Positions 38,901 through 47,776 of a DNA stretch of 64,000 nucleotides are shown here, piece after piece. The DNA is from Mycolicibacterium stellerae. Lineage in GTDB: Bacteria; Actinomycetota; Actinomycetes; Mycobacteriales; Mycobacteriaceae. The position numbers and the translations under genes are program-made. Every line of letters begins with the position of its first letter. The stretch's first letter is position 1. The notes under the pieces are model-generated. The model made no database searches, was not told the origin of the DNA, and saw only the letters and a list, made by a program, of their open reading frames with translations. The stretch covers positions 62,001-126,000 of the forward strand of contig NZ_RARC01000011.1 in assembly GCF_003719305.1 (NCBI RefSeq), written 5' to 3'.

Positions 38901-40061
38901 ATGGGCAACGTCGTCAAGTACGAGCGCACCCTCTTCGAGCCCGAACACGACCTGTTCCGCGAGTCCTACCGCGGGTTCCTCGACCGGCATGTCGCGCCGT
39001 TCCACGACCAGTGGGAGAAGGACAAGATCGTCGACCGAGGTGTCTGGCTGGAAGCCGGTAAGCAGGGCTTTCTCGGTATGGCGGTGCCCGAGGAGTACGG
39101 CGGCGGCGGTAACCCCGACTTCCGCTACAACGTGGTGCTGACCGAGGAGACCACCGCCGGACGGTACAGCGGCCTTGGCTTCGGCCTGCACAACGACATC
39201 ATCGCGCCGTATCTGCTCAACCTCGCCGACGAGGAGCAGAAGCAGCGCTGGCTGCCCAAATTCTGCACAGGGGAGTTCATCACCGCGATCGCCATGACCG
39301 AGCCCGGAACGGGCAGCGACCTGCAGGGCATCAAGACCAGGGCGGTCAAAGAGGGTGACCACTACGTGCTCAACGGGTCCAAGACGTTCATCACCAACGG
39401 CATCAACGCTGACCTGGTGATCGTCGTCGCGTGCACCGACCCCGACAAGGGCGCGCAAGGCTTCTCGCTGTTGGTCGTCGAGCGCGGCATGGAGGGTTTC
39501 GAGCGTGGCCGCCACCTCGAGAAGATCGGGCTGGACGCCCAGGACACCGCCGAACTGTCCTTCACCGACGTCAAGGTGCCCGCCGAGAACCTGCTCGGCG
39601 AGGAGGGCATGGGCTTCATCTACCTGATGCAGAACCTGCCTCAAGAGCGGCTCAACATCGCGGTGATGGCGGCCGCGGCCATGGAAGCCGTGCTGTCGGA
39701 GACGCTGCAATACGCCAAGGAGCGCAAGGCCTTTGGCAGGCCGATCGGCAGTCAGCAGAACAGCCGTTTCCTGTTGGCCGGATTGTCCACGGAGGCAACG
39801 GCGGTGCGCATCATGGTGGACGAGTTCATCCGGCTACACCTCGACGAGAAGCTCTCAGCGGAGCAGGCCGCGATGGCGAAGTGGTACTCCACCGAGAAGC
39901 AGGTGCACCTCGTCGACCGCTGCCTGCAGTTGCACGGCGGCTACGGGTACATGAGGGAATATCCCGTTGCGCGGGCATATCTGGATGCTCGGGTGCAGAC
40001 CATTTACGGCGGCACGACCGAGATCATGAAGGAGATCATCGGACGCTCGCTCGGCGTTTGA
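38901..40061 (+). CDS. fadE20: Acyl-CoA dehydrogenase FadE20
   Basis: The 386-residue flavoenzyme oxidises acyl-CoA to the trans-2-enoyl form in beta-oxidation. The family motifs are present: ITAIAMTEPGTGSDLQGIKT (FAD/substrate region, about residue 130), the C-terminal QLHGGYGYMREYPVARAYLD and IYGGTTEIMKEIIGR. The residue used as catalytic base lies in the GYGYM...Y segment or the YGGTTEI region, as usual for long-chain enzymes. ATG 38901 follows GGAGGTCCTCC. It corresponds to Rv2724c. Confidence 0.93.
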   Translation: MGNVVKYERTLFEPEHDLFRESYRGFLDRHVAPFHDQWEKDKIVDRGVWLEAGKQGFLGMAVPEEYGGGGNPDFRYNVVLTEETTAGRYSGLGFGLHNDIIAPYLLNLADEEQKQRWLPKFCTGEFITAIAMTEPGTGSDLQGIKTRAVKEGDHYVLNGSKTFITNGINADLVIVVACTDPDKGAQGFSLLVVERGMEGFERGRHLEKIGLDAQDTAELSFTDVKVPAENLLGEEGMGFIYLMQNLPQERLNIAVMAAAAMEAVLSETLQYAKERKAFGRPIGSQQNSRFLLAGLSTEATAVRIMVDEFIRLHLDEKLSAEQAAMAKWYSTEKQVHLVDRCLQLHGGYGYMREYPVARAYLDARVQTIYGGTTEIMKEIIGRSLGV

Positions 40062-40181
40062 TCGCACGCAAGGATCCCGCTCCCCGGGACCGGCATATCC
40101 CTACCTTTATCGTGTCTATCTGACGCGCGGTTGACGAACGCGCTAGTTTTGGGGGACTTTGCCGTATCACGGGGAGGATGG

Positions 40182-42104
40182 ATGAGTGGGGAGCGTGCCC
40201 TGCTGAACTCCGTATTCGGCCGCGCGGCCGCGGGTGTGCTGGCCGCAGCCGTGGCCCTCGTGCTGGCACCCTCGGCGGTGGCGACCCCGGAATCGGATGC
40301 CGCGGACGCGATCAACAAGGCCTACGACGGCGGCGGCGGCGCCACCGGACCGCTTGGGCCCGGCGACGGGGGCCTCTATCCGGTCGGCGGTGGTTTCGGC
40401 CAGAACTACGCAGGCGGCAAGATCTTCTTCACCCCCGACACCGGCGCGCACATCATGGCGGGCGCGATCCTGCAGAAGTACGAGTCACTCGGTGGACCCG
40501 GCGATGGTGACCTCGGCTTTCCCACGATCGACGAGGGCCCGGGCCGGGCGGAGGGCAGCCGTAACACCACGTTCAGCGCGGTCGACAAGCCCGTCATCTT
40601 CTGGACCCCAGACACCGGGGCCCACGTCGTGCGCGGTGCGATCAATGCCGCGTGGGACAAGCTCGGCGGCTCGGCGGGGCCGGTGGGAGTGCCGACCGAG
40701 GACGAGATCTTCAAGGGTGACCTCGTCTCGCAGAAATTCACCGGCGGTGAGCTCACCTGGAACAGGTCATCGAAGGAATTCACCACCGTCCCGCCGGACC
40801 TGGCGGGGCAGCTCGCCGGGCTGACAATCCCCGAAGACGCCACATCGGCCATCAACGCGGCCAGGCGCGCAGCCGGTGGGCCGCTGGGTCCGCTCGGGGC
40901 CAAACAGGGTCCGCAGTATGCCATCGGGCAGGATGGCGCCGGCCAGGACTTCGCCGGCGGCAAGATCTACTACAGCCCGGCCACCGGCGCGAACGTGGTC
41001 AGCGGGCAGGTCCTCAAGAAGTACGAGTCCGTGGGCGGCGCGCAGAGCGATCTGGGGCTGCCGACCAGCAACGAGACCGACGGCGGGCTCAAGACGGGCA
41101 GCCGGGTCAGCACCTTCGCCGCAGAGGACAAGCCGGTCATCTTCTGGACGCCCGACTACGGCGCTTTCATCGTCCGCGGGGCCATGAACGCGGCATGGGA
41201 CAAACTCGGCGGCGCCGCCGGTCCACTCGGGCCTCCGGTGGCCGACCAGACCGAGGACGGAAACGTCGTCTCGCAGCGATTCACGGGCGGCGAGATCTCC
41301 TGGGACAAGCAGACCAGCAAGTTCAGCACCGAGCCGGCAAATCTGGCCTCCGGTCTGGCGGGCCTGACGGTACCCGGCTACGAGCCGCCGGACGCGTCCG
41401 AAGCCGCTGCGTCGGGCGCAAAGGAGCGCAACTGGTTCACCCCGTCGTGGTGGTGGCTGCTCGCCGGGATCCCGCTGCTGGTTCTGATCGGGCTGATTCT
41501 GGTTGCGACGCTGCGGAACCGGGGCGGCGGCGACGTGGATCGGCTTGACGACGAGTTCGATGTCGATGCAGCCCATGACGGCGCCGCCGAGGCGGATGCG
41601 CGGCCGCTGGACGAATCGCAGGACCTTGGCAGGGTGCAGCTCGCCGAGAGTTATGGTCGGCAGTCGGGTTACGCACTATACGGATTGGGCGGGTCGGATC
41701 GGGATCCGTTCGAGGACACGGGCGATGACGGGGACGAGTTCTCCGAACTCGAACCCGAACCCGACGAGTCAGACACCGCGCCGACGCCGATCGCGTCCGA
41801 ATCGGAACCGGATTCCGGCCGCCACTCGGCGATTCAGTTCGATGAGCCGCAGACCGATCTACCCGAGCCCGAGGTGCCGTCCGCCGCTGAACCCGGCCCA
41901 ACCGATGCGGCGGGTGCGCCGACCGCGATTCACCTACCGCTTGACGACCCATATCTGGCCCCCACCGGTTACCCGATCAAGGCGGACACCAGATCAGGGC
42001 TTTACTGGGGCCCGGAAAGCGATCTCTACGACCATATTCCGGCCGAGGTCTACTTCGTCAACGAGCAATTCGCGCGCGCCAACGGATTCGTCAAGGCGGA
42101 CTAG
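40182..42104 (+). CDS. LGFP-repeat, single-pass membrane protein (Rv2721c homologue)
   Basis: The 640-residue envelope protein has a signal peptide (about residues 1-35, AVATPES). It is followed by two tandem copies of an LGFP-type module (about residues 38-203 and 220-385). In each, units such as INKAYDG..., GGPGDGDLGFP, VIFWTPDTGAHVV and SQKFTGGELTW recur. LGFP repeats bind cell-wall arabinogalactan or sugars. A transmembrane helix (about 425-445) is followed by a 195-residue acidic cytoplasmic tail. ATG 40182 comes after GGGGAGG. It corresponds to Rv2721c and is convergent with lexA (4-bp gap). Confidence 0.85.
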   Translation: MSGERALLNSVFGRAAAGVLAAAVALVLAPSAVATPESDAADAINKAYDGGGGATGPLGPGDGGLYPVGGGFGQNYAGGKIFFTPDTGAHIMAGAILQKYESLGGPGDGDLGFPTIDEGPGRAEGSRNTTFSAVDKPVIFWTPDTGAHVVRGAINAAWDKLGGSAGPVGVPTEDEIFKGDLVSQKFTGGELTWNRSSKEFTTVPPDLAGQLAGLTIPEDATSAINAARRAAGGPLGPLGAKQGPQYAIGQDGAGQDFAGGKIYYSPATGANVVSGQVLKKYESVGGAQSDLGLPTSNETDGGLKTGSRVSTFAAEDKPVIFWTPDYGAFIVRGAMNAAWDKLGGAAGPLGPPVADQTEDGNVVSQRFTGGEISWDKQTSKFSTEPANLASGLAGLTVPGYEPPDASEAAASGAKERNWFTPSWWWLLAGIPLLVLIGLILVATLRNRGGGDVDRLDDEFDVDAAHDGAAEADARPLDESQDLGRVQLAESYGRQSGYALYGLGGSDRDPFEDTGDDGDEFSELEPEPDESDTAPTPIASESEPDSGRHSAIQFDEPQTDLPEPEVPSAAEPGPTDAAGAPTAIHLPLDDPYLAPTGYPIKADTRSGLYWGPESDLYDHIPAEVYFVNEQFARANGFVKAD

Positions 42105-42108
42105 CGGA

Positions 42109-42792
42109 TCAGATCTTCCGGATCACGGTGACGACCTTGCCGAGCACCGCGGCATCATTGCCGGGTATGGGGTCGAAGGCCGGATTGTGTGGCATCAGCC
42201 AAACCTGCCCGCGGGTGCGCTTGAACGTCTTCACGGTGGCTTCGCCGTCGATCATCGCCGCGACGATATCGCCGTTGTCGGCGACATTCTGCTGACGGAT
42301 GACCACCCAGTCGCCGTCGCAGATCGCCGCGTCCACCATCGAATCGCCGACCACCTTCAGCAGGAACAGCGACCCTTCGCCGACAAGCTCGCGGGGTAGC
42401 GGGAAGACATCCTCGACCGCCTCTTCGGCCAGGATCGGGCCGCCCGCCGCGATGCGGCCGAGCACTGGCACGAATGTCGGCTCGGGCAGTGCGTCTGAGC
42501 CCGCGACATCAGTGGCCACGATCGGCGTCACCATCTCGTCGGGGCTACGCACGTCGACCGCCCTCGGCCGGTTCGGATCGCGGCGCAGATAGCCCTTGCG
42601 CTCCAGGGTCCGCAGCTGATGCGCGACCGACGAGGTCGACGTCAGGCCGACCGCGTCACCGATTTCCCTGATGCTCGGGGGATACCCACGGCTGGTCACC
42701 GACGCTCGAATGACCTGCAGGATCGTGCGCTGCCGTTCGGTCAAACCTTCGAGTGCTGCGCTGTTCTGAGTGCCGGTGCGGTCCTCGCTCAT
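42109..42792 (-). CDS. lexA: LexA, SOS repressor
   Basis: The 227-residue repressor has an N-terminal winged helix ([20 protein letters not shown]) and the S24 protease domain. The self-cleavage site is Ala116-Gly117 (RIAAGG). The catalytic pair is Ser151 (VGDSMVD) and Lys188 (TVKTFK). The start ATG 42792 is preferred. An upstream TTG start (42828) would lie inside the LexA operator. Autoregulation is indicated by an SOS box at 42825-42840. The gene is divergent from chiZ and convergent with the LGFP gene. Confidence 0.97.
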   Translation of the reverse strand: MSEDRTGTQNSAALEGLTERQRTILQVIRASVTSRGYPPSIREIGDAVGLTSTSSVAHQLRTLERKGYLRRDPNRPRAVDVRSPDEMVTPIVATDVAGSDALPEPTFVPVLGRIAAGGPILAEEAVEDVFPLPRELVGEGSLFLLKVVGDSMVDAAICDGDWVVIRQQNVADNGDIVAAMIDGEATVKTFKRTRGQVWLMPHNPAFDPIPGNDAAVLGKVVTVIRKI

Positions 42793-42824
42793 GCCGCCGA
42801 ATGTAGTCGCCGCAGCCTCGATAA

Positions 42825-42840
42825 TCAAACATGTGTTCGA
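42825..42840. promoter_or_regulatory. LexA (SOS) box at lexA
   Basis: TCAAAC-ATGT-GTTCGA matches TCGAAC-N4-GTTCGA at 11 of 12 positions. It lies 32 bp upstream of the lexA ATG and implies autorepression. Confidence 0.85.
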
Positions 42841-42884
42841 GGCGTGTCGCGATTCGCCGATGTCGGGGCAGACGCCAACGGAAT

Positions 42885-42907
42885 TTGTCGGTGCCCTGTT
42901 CTATCGT
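42885..42907 (+). promoter_or_regulatory. RecA-NDp (PafBC-type) promoter toward chiZ
   Basis: TTGTCGGTG (42885-42893), an 8-bp spacer and TATCGT (42902-42907) match the RecA-NDp consensus completely. The direction is toward chiZ, 95 bp upstream of its ATG. Confidence 0.75.
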
Positions 42908-42918
42908 TTCGCAACAGT

Positions 42919-42934
42919 TCGATCACATGTTCTA
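42919..42934. promoter_or_regulatory. Weak LexA box upstream of chiZ
   Basis: TCGATC-ACAT-GTTCTA matches the LexA operator at 10 of 12 positions. It lies just 5 bp before the better box at 42939, so the two may bind LexA together. Confidence 0.5.
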
Positions 42935-42938
42935 TCAA

Positions 42939-42954
42939 TCGAACGCATGATCGA
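42939..42954. promoter_or_regulatory. LexA (SOS) box upstream of chiZ
   Basis: TCGAAC-GCAT-GATCGA matches the LexA operator at 11 of 12 positions. It lies 48 bp upstream of the chiZ ATG. chiZ homologue Rv2719c is known as a SOS gene in M. tuberculosis. Confidence 0.8.
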
Positions 42955-43002
42955 CTATCGTTCGAACACAGTAGCGAACCGGCGAAGCGGAAGGCGAGGC
43001 AG

Positions 43003-43473
43003 ATGACAGTTCTGGACACCCGAGAAGTCCCGGCACCACCGGCTCCGCGGCGACATTACCGCCCGTCTGCGGCGCGACGGCCGATTGGCGCGCCCCAGCA
43101 CAGGCGGCGGCCAGGCGGGGCGCCGATGCACTACCGCGGTCCCGGCGTGGTGATGTCGCGCACCTCGCACCGCAGGCGGCCCATCACGCCCGCCACCACC
43201 GTCGGACTCGCCCTGCTCGCAGCGCTGATCACGGTGTGGCTCGGTGTGGTGGCCCAGTTCGGCGGGGTCGTCGGCAGCACCGGCTCATCGACGCCCGTGC
43301 CCAATACGCTTGCCGTGGTCCAGGTGCAGTCGGGCGAGACGCTTGCACAGGTCGCCCATCGGGTCGCACCCGATGCTCCAGTCGCGCACGTCGTTGATCG
43401 CATCCGCGAACTCAACCAACTCGAGTCCGCGTCGCTCGACGCAGGGCAGACACTCATCGCGCCCGTCGGCTGA
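43003..43473 (+). CDS. chiZ: ChiZ-like LysM membrane protein, SOS-induced division inhibitor
   Basis: The 156-residue protein has a basic, Pro/Arg-rich cytoplasmic N-terminus (about 1-62), one transmembrane segment (about 63-85) and a C-terminal LysM domain (about 103-155, [19 protein letters not shown]). It corresponds to Rv2719c (ChiZ), a damage-induced protein reported to bind peptidoglycan and arrest division. ATG 43003 follows AAGGCGAGG. Upstream lie one strong and one weak LexA box and a RecA-NDp promoter, so it answers to both damage pathways. Confidence 0.9.
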   Translation: MTVLDTREVPAPPAPRRHYRPSAARRPIGAPQHRRRPGGAPMHYRGPGVVMSRTSHRRRPITPATTVGLALLAALITVWLGVVAQFGGVVGSTGSSTPVPNTLAVVQVQSGETLAQVAHRVAPDAPVAHVVDRIRELNQLESASLDAGQTLIAPVG

Positions 43474-43634
43474 CACCGATCGTGCGCGGTGAAACGCGCT
43501 GCCGCACAACGGCCATGGCCGGGGTGCGGACGCGACAGGCACCAATCACCCGGACGTTCGGTTCCGAGCGGGATGCAAAGGTACGCTCGGAGGGGTTCGA
43601 GGTAGATGTTTGTCCGCGCGGTGAAGGAGCAGTC

Positions 43635-44099
43635 ATGCACTGTCCGTTCTGCCGCCATCCCGATTCGCGGGTCGTCGACTCCAGGGAAACCGACGAGGGT
43701 CAGGCGATCCGGCGCCGTAGGTCCTGCCCAGAGTGTGGACGCCGGTTCACCACCGTGGAGACCGCCGTGCTGGCGGTGGTCAAGCGCAGCGGTGTCACCG
43801 AACCGTTCAGCCGCGAGAAGGTCATCAAGGGGGTTCGTCGGGCCTGCCAGGGCCGACAGGTGGACGACGACGCCCTCAATCTGCTGGCGCAGCAGGTCGA
43901 AGACACCGTGCGCGCCACAGGTTCACCGGAAGTGCCCAGCCACGAAGTCGGACTGGCGATCCTGGGTCCGCTTCGGGATCTCGACGAGGTCGCCTACCTG
44001 CGGTTCGCGTCTGTCTACCGGTCGTTCTCCTCCGCGGACGACTTCGAGCGCGAGATCGAGGCACTGCGGGCCCACCGCGAGGTTCCCACCTCGGGCTGA
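43635..44099 (+). CDS. nrdR: NrdR, ribonucleotide reductase repressor
   Basis: The 154-residue repressor has a zinc ribbon (Cys3, Cys6, Cys31 and Cys34) and an ATP-cone domain (about 45-135) that senses ATP and dATP. It represses the nrd genes. ATG 43635 follows GAAGGAG. It is 161 bp after chiZ. That gap contains no gene or clear control site that I recognise. It is convergent with the PhzF-like gene after 10 bp. Confidence 0.97.
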   Translation: MHCPFCRHPDSRVVDSRETDEGQAIRRRRSCPECGRRFTTVETAVLAVVKRSGVTEPFSREKVIKGVRRACQGRQVDDDALNLLAQQVEDTVRATGSPEVPSHEVGLAILGPLRDLDEVAYLRFASVYRSFSSADDFEREIEALRAHREVPTSG

Positions 44100-44109
44100 C
44101 CTCTGCGCG

Positions 44110-44796
44110 TCAGTCGATCTGCTTGATTCCGTCGTTCACCACGCGACCCGCGACCTGTACCCATCCGTCGGCGCTCCACTTGGTCTGGATGATCGAACCC
44201 TTGCCCTGCACGATGGTGAGGTCTCGGCTGAGGTAGTCGGTGATGCGAACCGCTGCCGCACCGGTCGCCTCGTCCTCGGGCACGCCAAGGCCGACGGCGA
44301 ACATCCGGGAGCGCAGCACGCCGTTGTCCCGGTCGGTCCACGTCCACAGGTAGTTCTCGACGTCGTCGGAGTAGTCGTCGGGTTCGGCGGCGAAAAGCTC
44401 GTCGGTGGACTCGAGGTCGTAGATCGCGAAATCCGGTGCCCAGTCGGCACGCGCCCTGACGGCCACCGTGTCGTCGCCGTAGACGACCTGAACGACTCCG
44501 GCAGGCACCTGCAATGTATGGACCGGCCGGCCGATGTCGCGCAGCCACCACGCCGCGCCGACAGTCGGATGACCCGCGAAGGGCAGTTCGGTGGCTGGGG
44601 TGAAGATCCGGGCGTGCGCCGTGTTCGAACCAGGCTCCGGCACATCGATGAATATTGTTTCGCTGTAACCCAATTCGGTGGCGATCCGCTGCCGGTCGGC
44701 GGCGCCTGCCGCGCTCGCGTCGACGACGCCGAGCGGGTTGCCGAACTTCCCGTCCGCATCGGTGAAAACACGCAGCACTGTCACGTCGATGGCCAT
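44110..44796 (-). CDS. PhzF-family protein (Rv2716 homologue)
   Basis: The 228-residue protein belongs to the PhzF/diaminopimelate-epimerase-like fold. It has the N-terminal [21 protein letters not shown] and the [16 protein letters not shown] signature (about 67-83). The active acid residue of PhzF lies near YSETIFI. The substrate in mycobacteria is unknown. It is shorter than most family members (about 260-290 residues). The start is ATG 44796; 34 bp separate it from the upstream hydrolase gene. Confidence 0.85.
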   Translation of the reverse strand: MAIDVTVLRVFTDADGKFGNPLGVVDASAAGAADRQRIATELGYSETIFIDVPEPGSNTAHARIFTPATELPFAGHPTVGAAWWLRDIGRPVHTLQVPAGVVQVVYGDDTVAVRARADWAPDFAIYDLESTDELFAAEPDDYSDDVENYLWTWTDRDNGVLRSRMFAVGLGVPEDEATGAAAVRITDYLSRDLTIVQGKGSIIQTKWSADGWVQVAGRVVNDGIKQID

Positions 44797-44830
44797 GGCC
44801 CGATGCTACGACGTGGCGGAAGAAGCCAGA

Positions 44831-45862
44831 TCAGGTGGCGCTGCGTTCATCGGTGCCCATCGCGTCGAGCACCGCCACCCTGGTGTCGATCGACCCGGTG
44901 ATCGTGCCCTCGCTGATTCCGTCGCGAAGCAGACCGCGGAGCAGATCCTGGTCATAGGTGGCCGGCTCGCTGGAATCGATGAACCGTTCGACGATTTCGA
45001 CGAAGCGGTCGGGATCGTCGTGGAAAGGGAAGTGCCCAGACCCTTTGAAGATCTCCAGCTGTGAGCCTGGCATCGCGGCGTGGGCAAGTTGTGCGTGACT
45101 CACCGGGATCACCGAATCGTGCGATCCCCAAATCAGTTGAACAGGAACCGATTCCGTCAAATAACATCGATCCAGCATGGTGACCACCTGCCCGCGCCAG
45201 TCGACGACGGCACGCAGCGTGCGGGCGAATGCCGATGAGGCGGTCGGCTCAGGCAGATCCTGGAGGATCCGCAGCATCTCGGGCAGGTCGCGGCCAAGCG
45301 CGGTTTTGCCGATCGCCAGTCCGGCGATGCGTCCAGCCGCCTGCAGCGCGGGCAGCACCAGCGGCAGCCGCAACACCGCGAGCGCCTCGGTTCCCATCGG
45401 AAGGGAGGCGATCCGAAGAGCGAAGTTGACGTCCTTTGTCACCCCGCCCGCGCCGACCAGGATCAGCCGGTCCACCAATTGCGGGAACTGGTAGGCGAAC
45501 TGCATCGCGACGCCACCGCCGAGCGAGTGCCCGACCACGGTGACCCGCTCGATATCGAGCACGCTGAGCAGATCGCGCATCCCGTTGGCGTACGCCGCAA
45601 CGGAGTAGTCGGCGCGCGGCTTGTCGGACTTCCCGTGGCCGAGAAGGTCAGGGGCGATGACGGTGAAGCGTTGGGCGAGCGTGGATTGCACGCTGCTCCA
45701 CGTGGTGGAGTTGTCGCCGATCCCGTGGATCAGCAGTATCGCGGGACCCGATCCGGCGATCCGATACGCGCGCCGGTAGCCGTGGATGGTGCGATATTGC
45801 AACGTGGGCGTCAACTCACGCACGGGACGCAGATTGGGCTTTCCTGGCTTTCGCGCTGTCAT
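44831..45862 (-). CDS. Alpha/beta hydrolase (Rv2715 homologue)
   Basis: The 343-residue hydrolase has the nucleophile elbow GHSLGGG (about residues 111-117), HGIGDNSTTW as the oxyanion loop and GSGHFPFHDDPDRF with the catalytic His (about 287). The Asp would lie in LIWGSHDSVIP. The substrate is unknown; the family includes esterases and C-C hydrolases. It is read together with the PAC2 gene (34 bp upstream). The N-terminal 25 residues are basic and extend before the core. Confidence 0.88.
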   Translation of the reverse strand: MTARKPGKPNLRPVRELTPTLQYRTIHGYRRAYRIAGSGPAILLIHGIGDNSTTWSSVQSTLAQRFTVIAPDLLGHGKSDKPRADYSVAAYANGMRDLLSVLDIERVTVVGHSLGGGVAMQFAYQFPQLVDRLILVGAGGVTKDVNFALRIASLPMGTEALAVLRLPLVLPALQAAGRIAGLAIGKTALGRDLPEMLRILQDLPEPTASSAFARTLRAVVDWRGQVVTMLDRCYLTESVPVQLIWGSHDSVIPVSHAQLAHAAMPGSQLEIFKGSGHFPFHDDPDRFVEIVERFIDSSEPATYDQDLLRGLLRDGISEGTITGSIDTRVAVLDAMGTDERSAT

Positions 45863-45895
45863 GTCGCCAACCTCGTCGTCGGACCGGGTGACGGC

Positions 45896-46891
45896 CTAAA
45901 CGCCGTCGTCCCCATCTGGTAAGCCTTCTGTTCTCTTCTTGTCCCGCTGGGCGAGAAAGCGCTCGAACTCGGCGCCGAGCTCGTCACCACTTGGCAGATC
46001 CTCATCGCGTGCCAGCAGCGATTTGTTCTCCTGGGCTGCGATGAAGGCATCGTACTGGCGCTCAAGAGCCTCCACCACTTGAGCAACCTCGCTGCTCCCA
46101 GTGACCTGTTCCTCGACTTTGGTGGCCACATCGGCGGCCGCCTCCGCCAGCGCGGCCAGCGGCAGCTGCAACGAGCCGGACTTGGCGACCTGCACGAGCA
46201 GTGCCTCTGCGGCGGCCGGGTAGTCGGTCTGGGCGAGATAGTGCGGCACGTGCACGGTGAACCCGACCACATCGTGTCCATGCTGGGCCATCCGGAACTC
46301 CAGCAGGTTGGACACGCTGCCGGGAACCTGCACCTCGCCGAGCCAAGGCGTGTGGTCTGCGATCAGCTCCTTGTTGTTGGCATGCGCGGTCAGCGTCATC
46401 GGCCGGGTGTGCGGGACCGCCATCGGAATGGTGCCGAGCCCGATCGTCTGCCGGACGTCGAGCCGTTCGGCCAGTAGCCGTACCGCCGTGATGAAGCGCT
46501 CCCAACGCAGGTCCGGCTCCATGCCCGCAAGCAGCAAAAACGGCGTCCCCACGCTGTCATGCAGGGCGTACAGGCTCAGCTCGGGTTCCTCGTAGTGGGT
46601 GAAGTGGTCGGTCTTGAACGTCATCAACGGCCGCCGCGACCGGTAGTCCAGCAGTTCGTCGATGGCGAACGACGCCACCAACTCGGTGTCGAGGGTGTTC
46701 TTCAGATGTTGGGCGGACAGCCGGATCGCGTGCCCAGCGTCCGAGAATCCCTCAAGGGCGTGGATCATCACCGGCCCGCGTCCGTCTGACGACGACAATT
46801 GCGGCGCAGGGAACTCCAGCTCGTACATCCCGCTGTGGTCGGGCTGATAGCGCTGGTCCTGTTTGTCGTGCTCGTCGCTGATTGGGCTCAC
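45896..46891 (-). CDS. PAC2 family protein (Rv2714 homologue)
   Basis: The 331-residue protein has a PAC2 domain (about 25-235), recognisable by MIHALEGFSDAGHAIRLSAQHL and a central GxGTIPMAVPHTRP region. PAC2 proteins resemble proteasome assembly chaperones in eukaryotes and archaea. The last 65 residues are a charged coiled coil. The mycobacterial role is unknown. The crystal structure of Rv2714 has been described in the literature, as I recall. It is first in a set of three genes (PAC2, hydrolase, PhzF). Confidence 0.88.
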   Translation of the reverse strand: MSPISDEHDKQDQRYQPDHSGMYELEFPAPQLSSSDGRGPVMIHALEGFSDAGHAIRLSAQHLKNTLDTELVASFAIDELLDYRSRRPLMTFKTDHFTHYEEPELSLYALHDSVGTPFLLLAGMEPDLRWERFITAVRLLAERLDVRQTIGLGTIPMAVPHTRPMTLTAHANNKELIADHTPWLGEVQVPGSVSNLLEFRMAQHGHDVVGFTVHVPHYLAQTDYPAAAEALLVQVAKSGSLQLPLAALAEAAADVATKVEEQVTGSSEVAQVVEALERQYDAFIAAQENKSLLARDEDLPSGDELGAEFERFLAQRDKKRTEGLPDGDDGV

Positions 46892-46996
46892 CTCCTAGAA
46901 CACCGCCCCTTCCAGTGTCTCATTGGCTCCGTGTGCCCGCTCTGGAGTCCACGTGAACCGGCCAAGGCCCGGTGTGATCGGGCAAGATCAGGTGCC

Positions 46997-47773
46997 ATGC
47001 GGGTGTCGGCGGTGCTGGTGGTGGGGCTGCTGGCGGTGACGGCCGGCTGCGGCAGAACAGCGCCGCCGGAAACGCACGCACCGAGCCACCCACCGACGGC
47101 GACGAAGTTGACCGCCGCCCCTGTGTCGCCTGACGCGAGGGTAGGCGCCCTGTTTCTCGGTGCGGGCGATCTGCACACGTGCACCGCGGGCGTACTCGAC
47201 TCGACGGACGGCAACCTGATCCTCACCGCCGCGCACTGCGTCGCGGGGGGCGTCGACACCACATTCGTTGCCGGTTTCAAAGACACCGCCGACCCGGCAG
47301 ACATCTGGCGTGTCGACGCGGTCTACCTCGACCCTCGATGGGTGGCGAGCCAGGATCCGTTGGCGGACTTCGCAATTCTGCGAGTCGAGCACGACGGTGC
47401 AGGCACGCTCGAAGACGGGGCAGGCGGTGGGCTGACGATCGGCACCGCGCCGAAACCGGGCACCGTGGTCAATGTCACCGGATACGGGCTTGGTGTGGGA
47501 GGCGGCCCCGTCGGCTGCAGGTCCCAAACAGAGTTGGCGCCGGGCGGCTTCCCGTCGCTGCCGTGCGGCGGGCTTGTCGACGGAACCAGTGGCGCACCAT
47601 GGACGACAGGGCCGACCATCACCGGGTTGACCGGTGGGCTCGACGGCGGCGGATGTGATGAAAACGTCTCGTACTCCCCGCCGTTCGACGACGGGGTGGT
47701 CGCACTGTTGGCGCGCGCCGAGGCGGGTGGCCCCGGTGACGAAGCGCCAACGGTGTTCGACGACGACTGCTGA
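46997..47773 (+). CDS. Trypsin-like serine protease lipoprotein
   Basis: The 258-residue protein has a lipoprotein signal (MRVSAVLVVGLLAVTAGC, lipobox VTAGC with Cys18). A chymotrypsin-like domain follows. The catalytic triad is complete: His80 in LTAAHC, Asp124 in ADFAIL and Ser198 in GTSGAP. Four further Cys may form disulfides. It would act on the outer face of the membrane; the substrate is unknown. The frame is open to 46799, but the lipoprotein signal sets the ATG at 46997. It is convergent with sthA (3-bp gap). Confidence 0.85.
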   Translation: MRVSAVLVVGLLAVTAGCGRTAPPETHAPSHPPTATKLTAAPVSPDARVGALFLGAGDLHTCTAGVLDSTDGNLILTAAHCVAGGVDTTFVAGFKDTADPADIWRVDAVYLDPRWVASQDPLADFAILRVEHDGAGTLEDGAGGGLTIGTAPKPGTVVNVTGYGLGVGGGPVGCRSQTELAPGGFPSLPCGGLVDGTSGAPWTTGPTITGLTGGLDGGGCDENVSYSPPFDDGVVALLARAEAGGPGDEAPTVFDDDC

Positions 47774-47776
47774 GGT

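Noticed and set aside
42793..42828. Longer LexA starting at TTG 42828
   Set aside because: The added residues would place translation start inside the LexA operator. ATG 42792 gives the usual length.
43474..43634. Regulatory site or small gene between chiZ and nrdR
   Set aside because: I found no NrdR box, riboswitch-like structure or open frame with good coding character.
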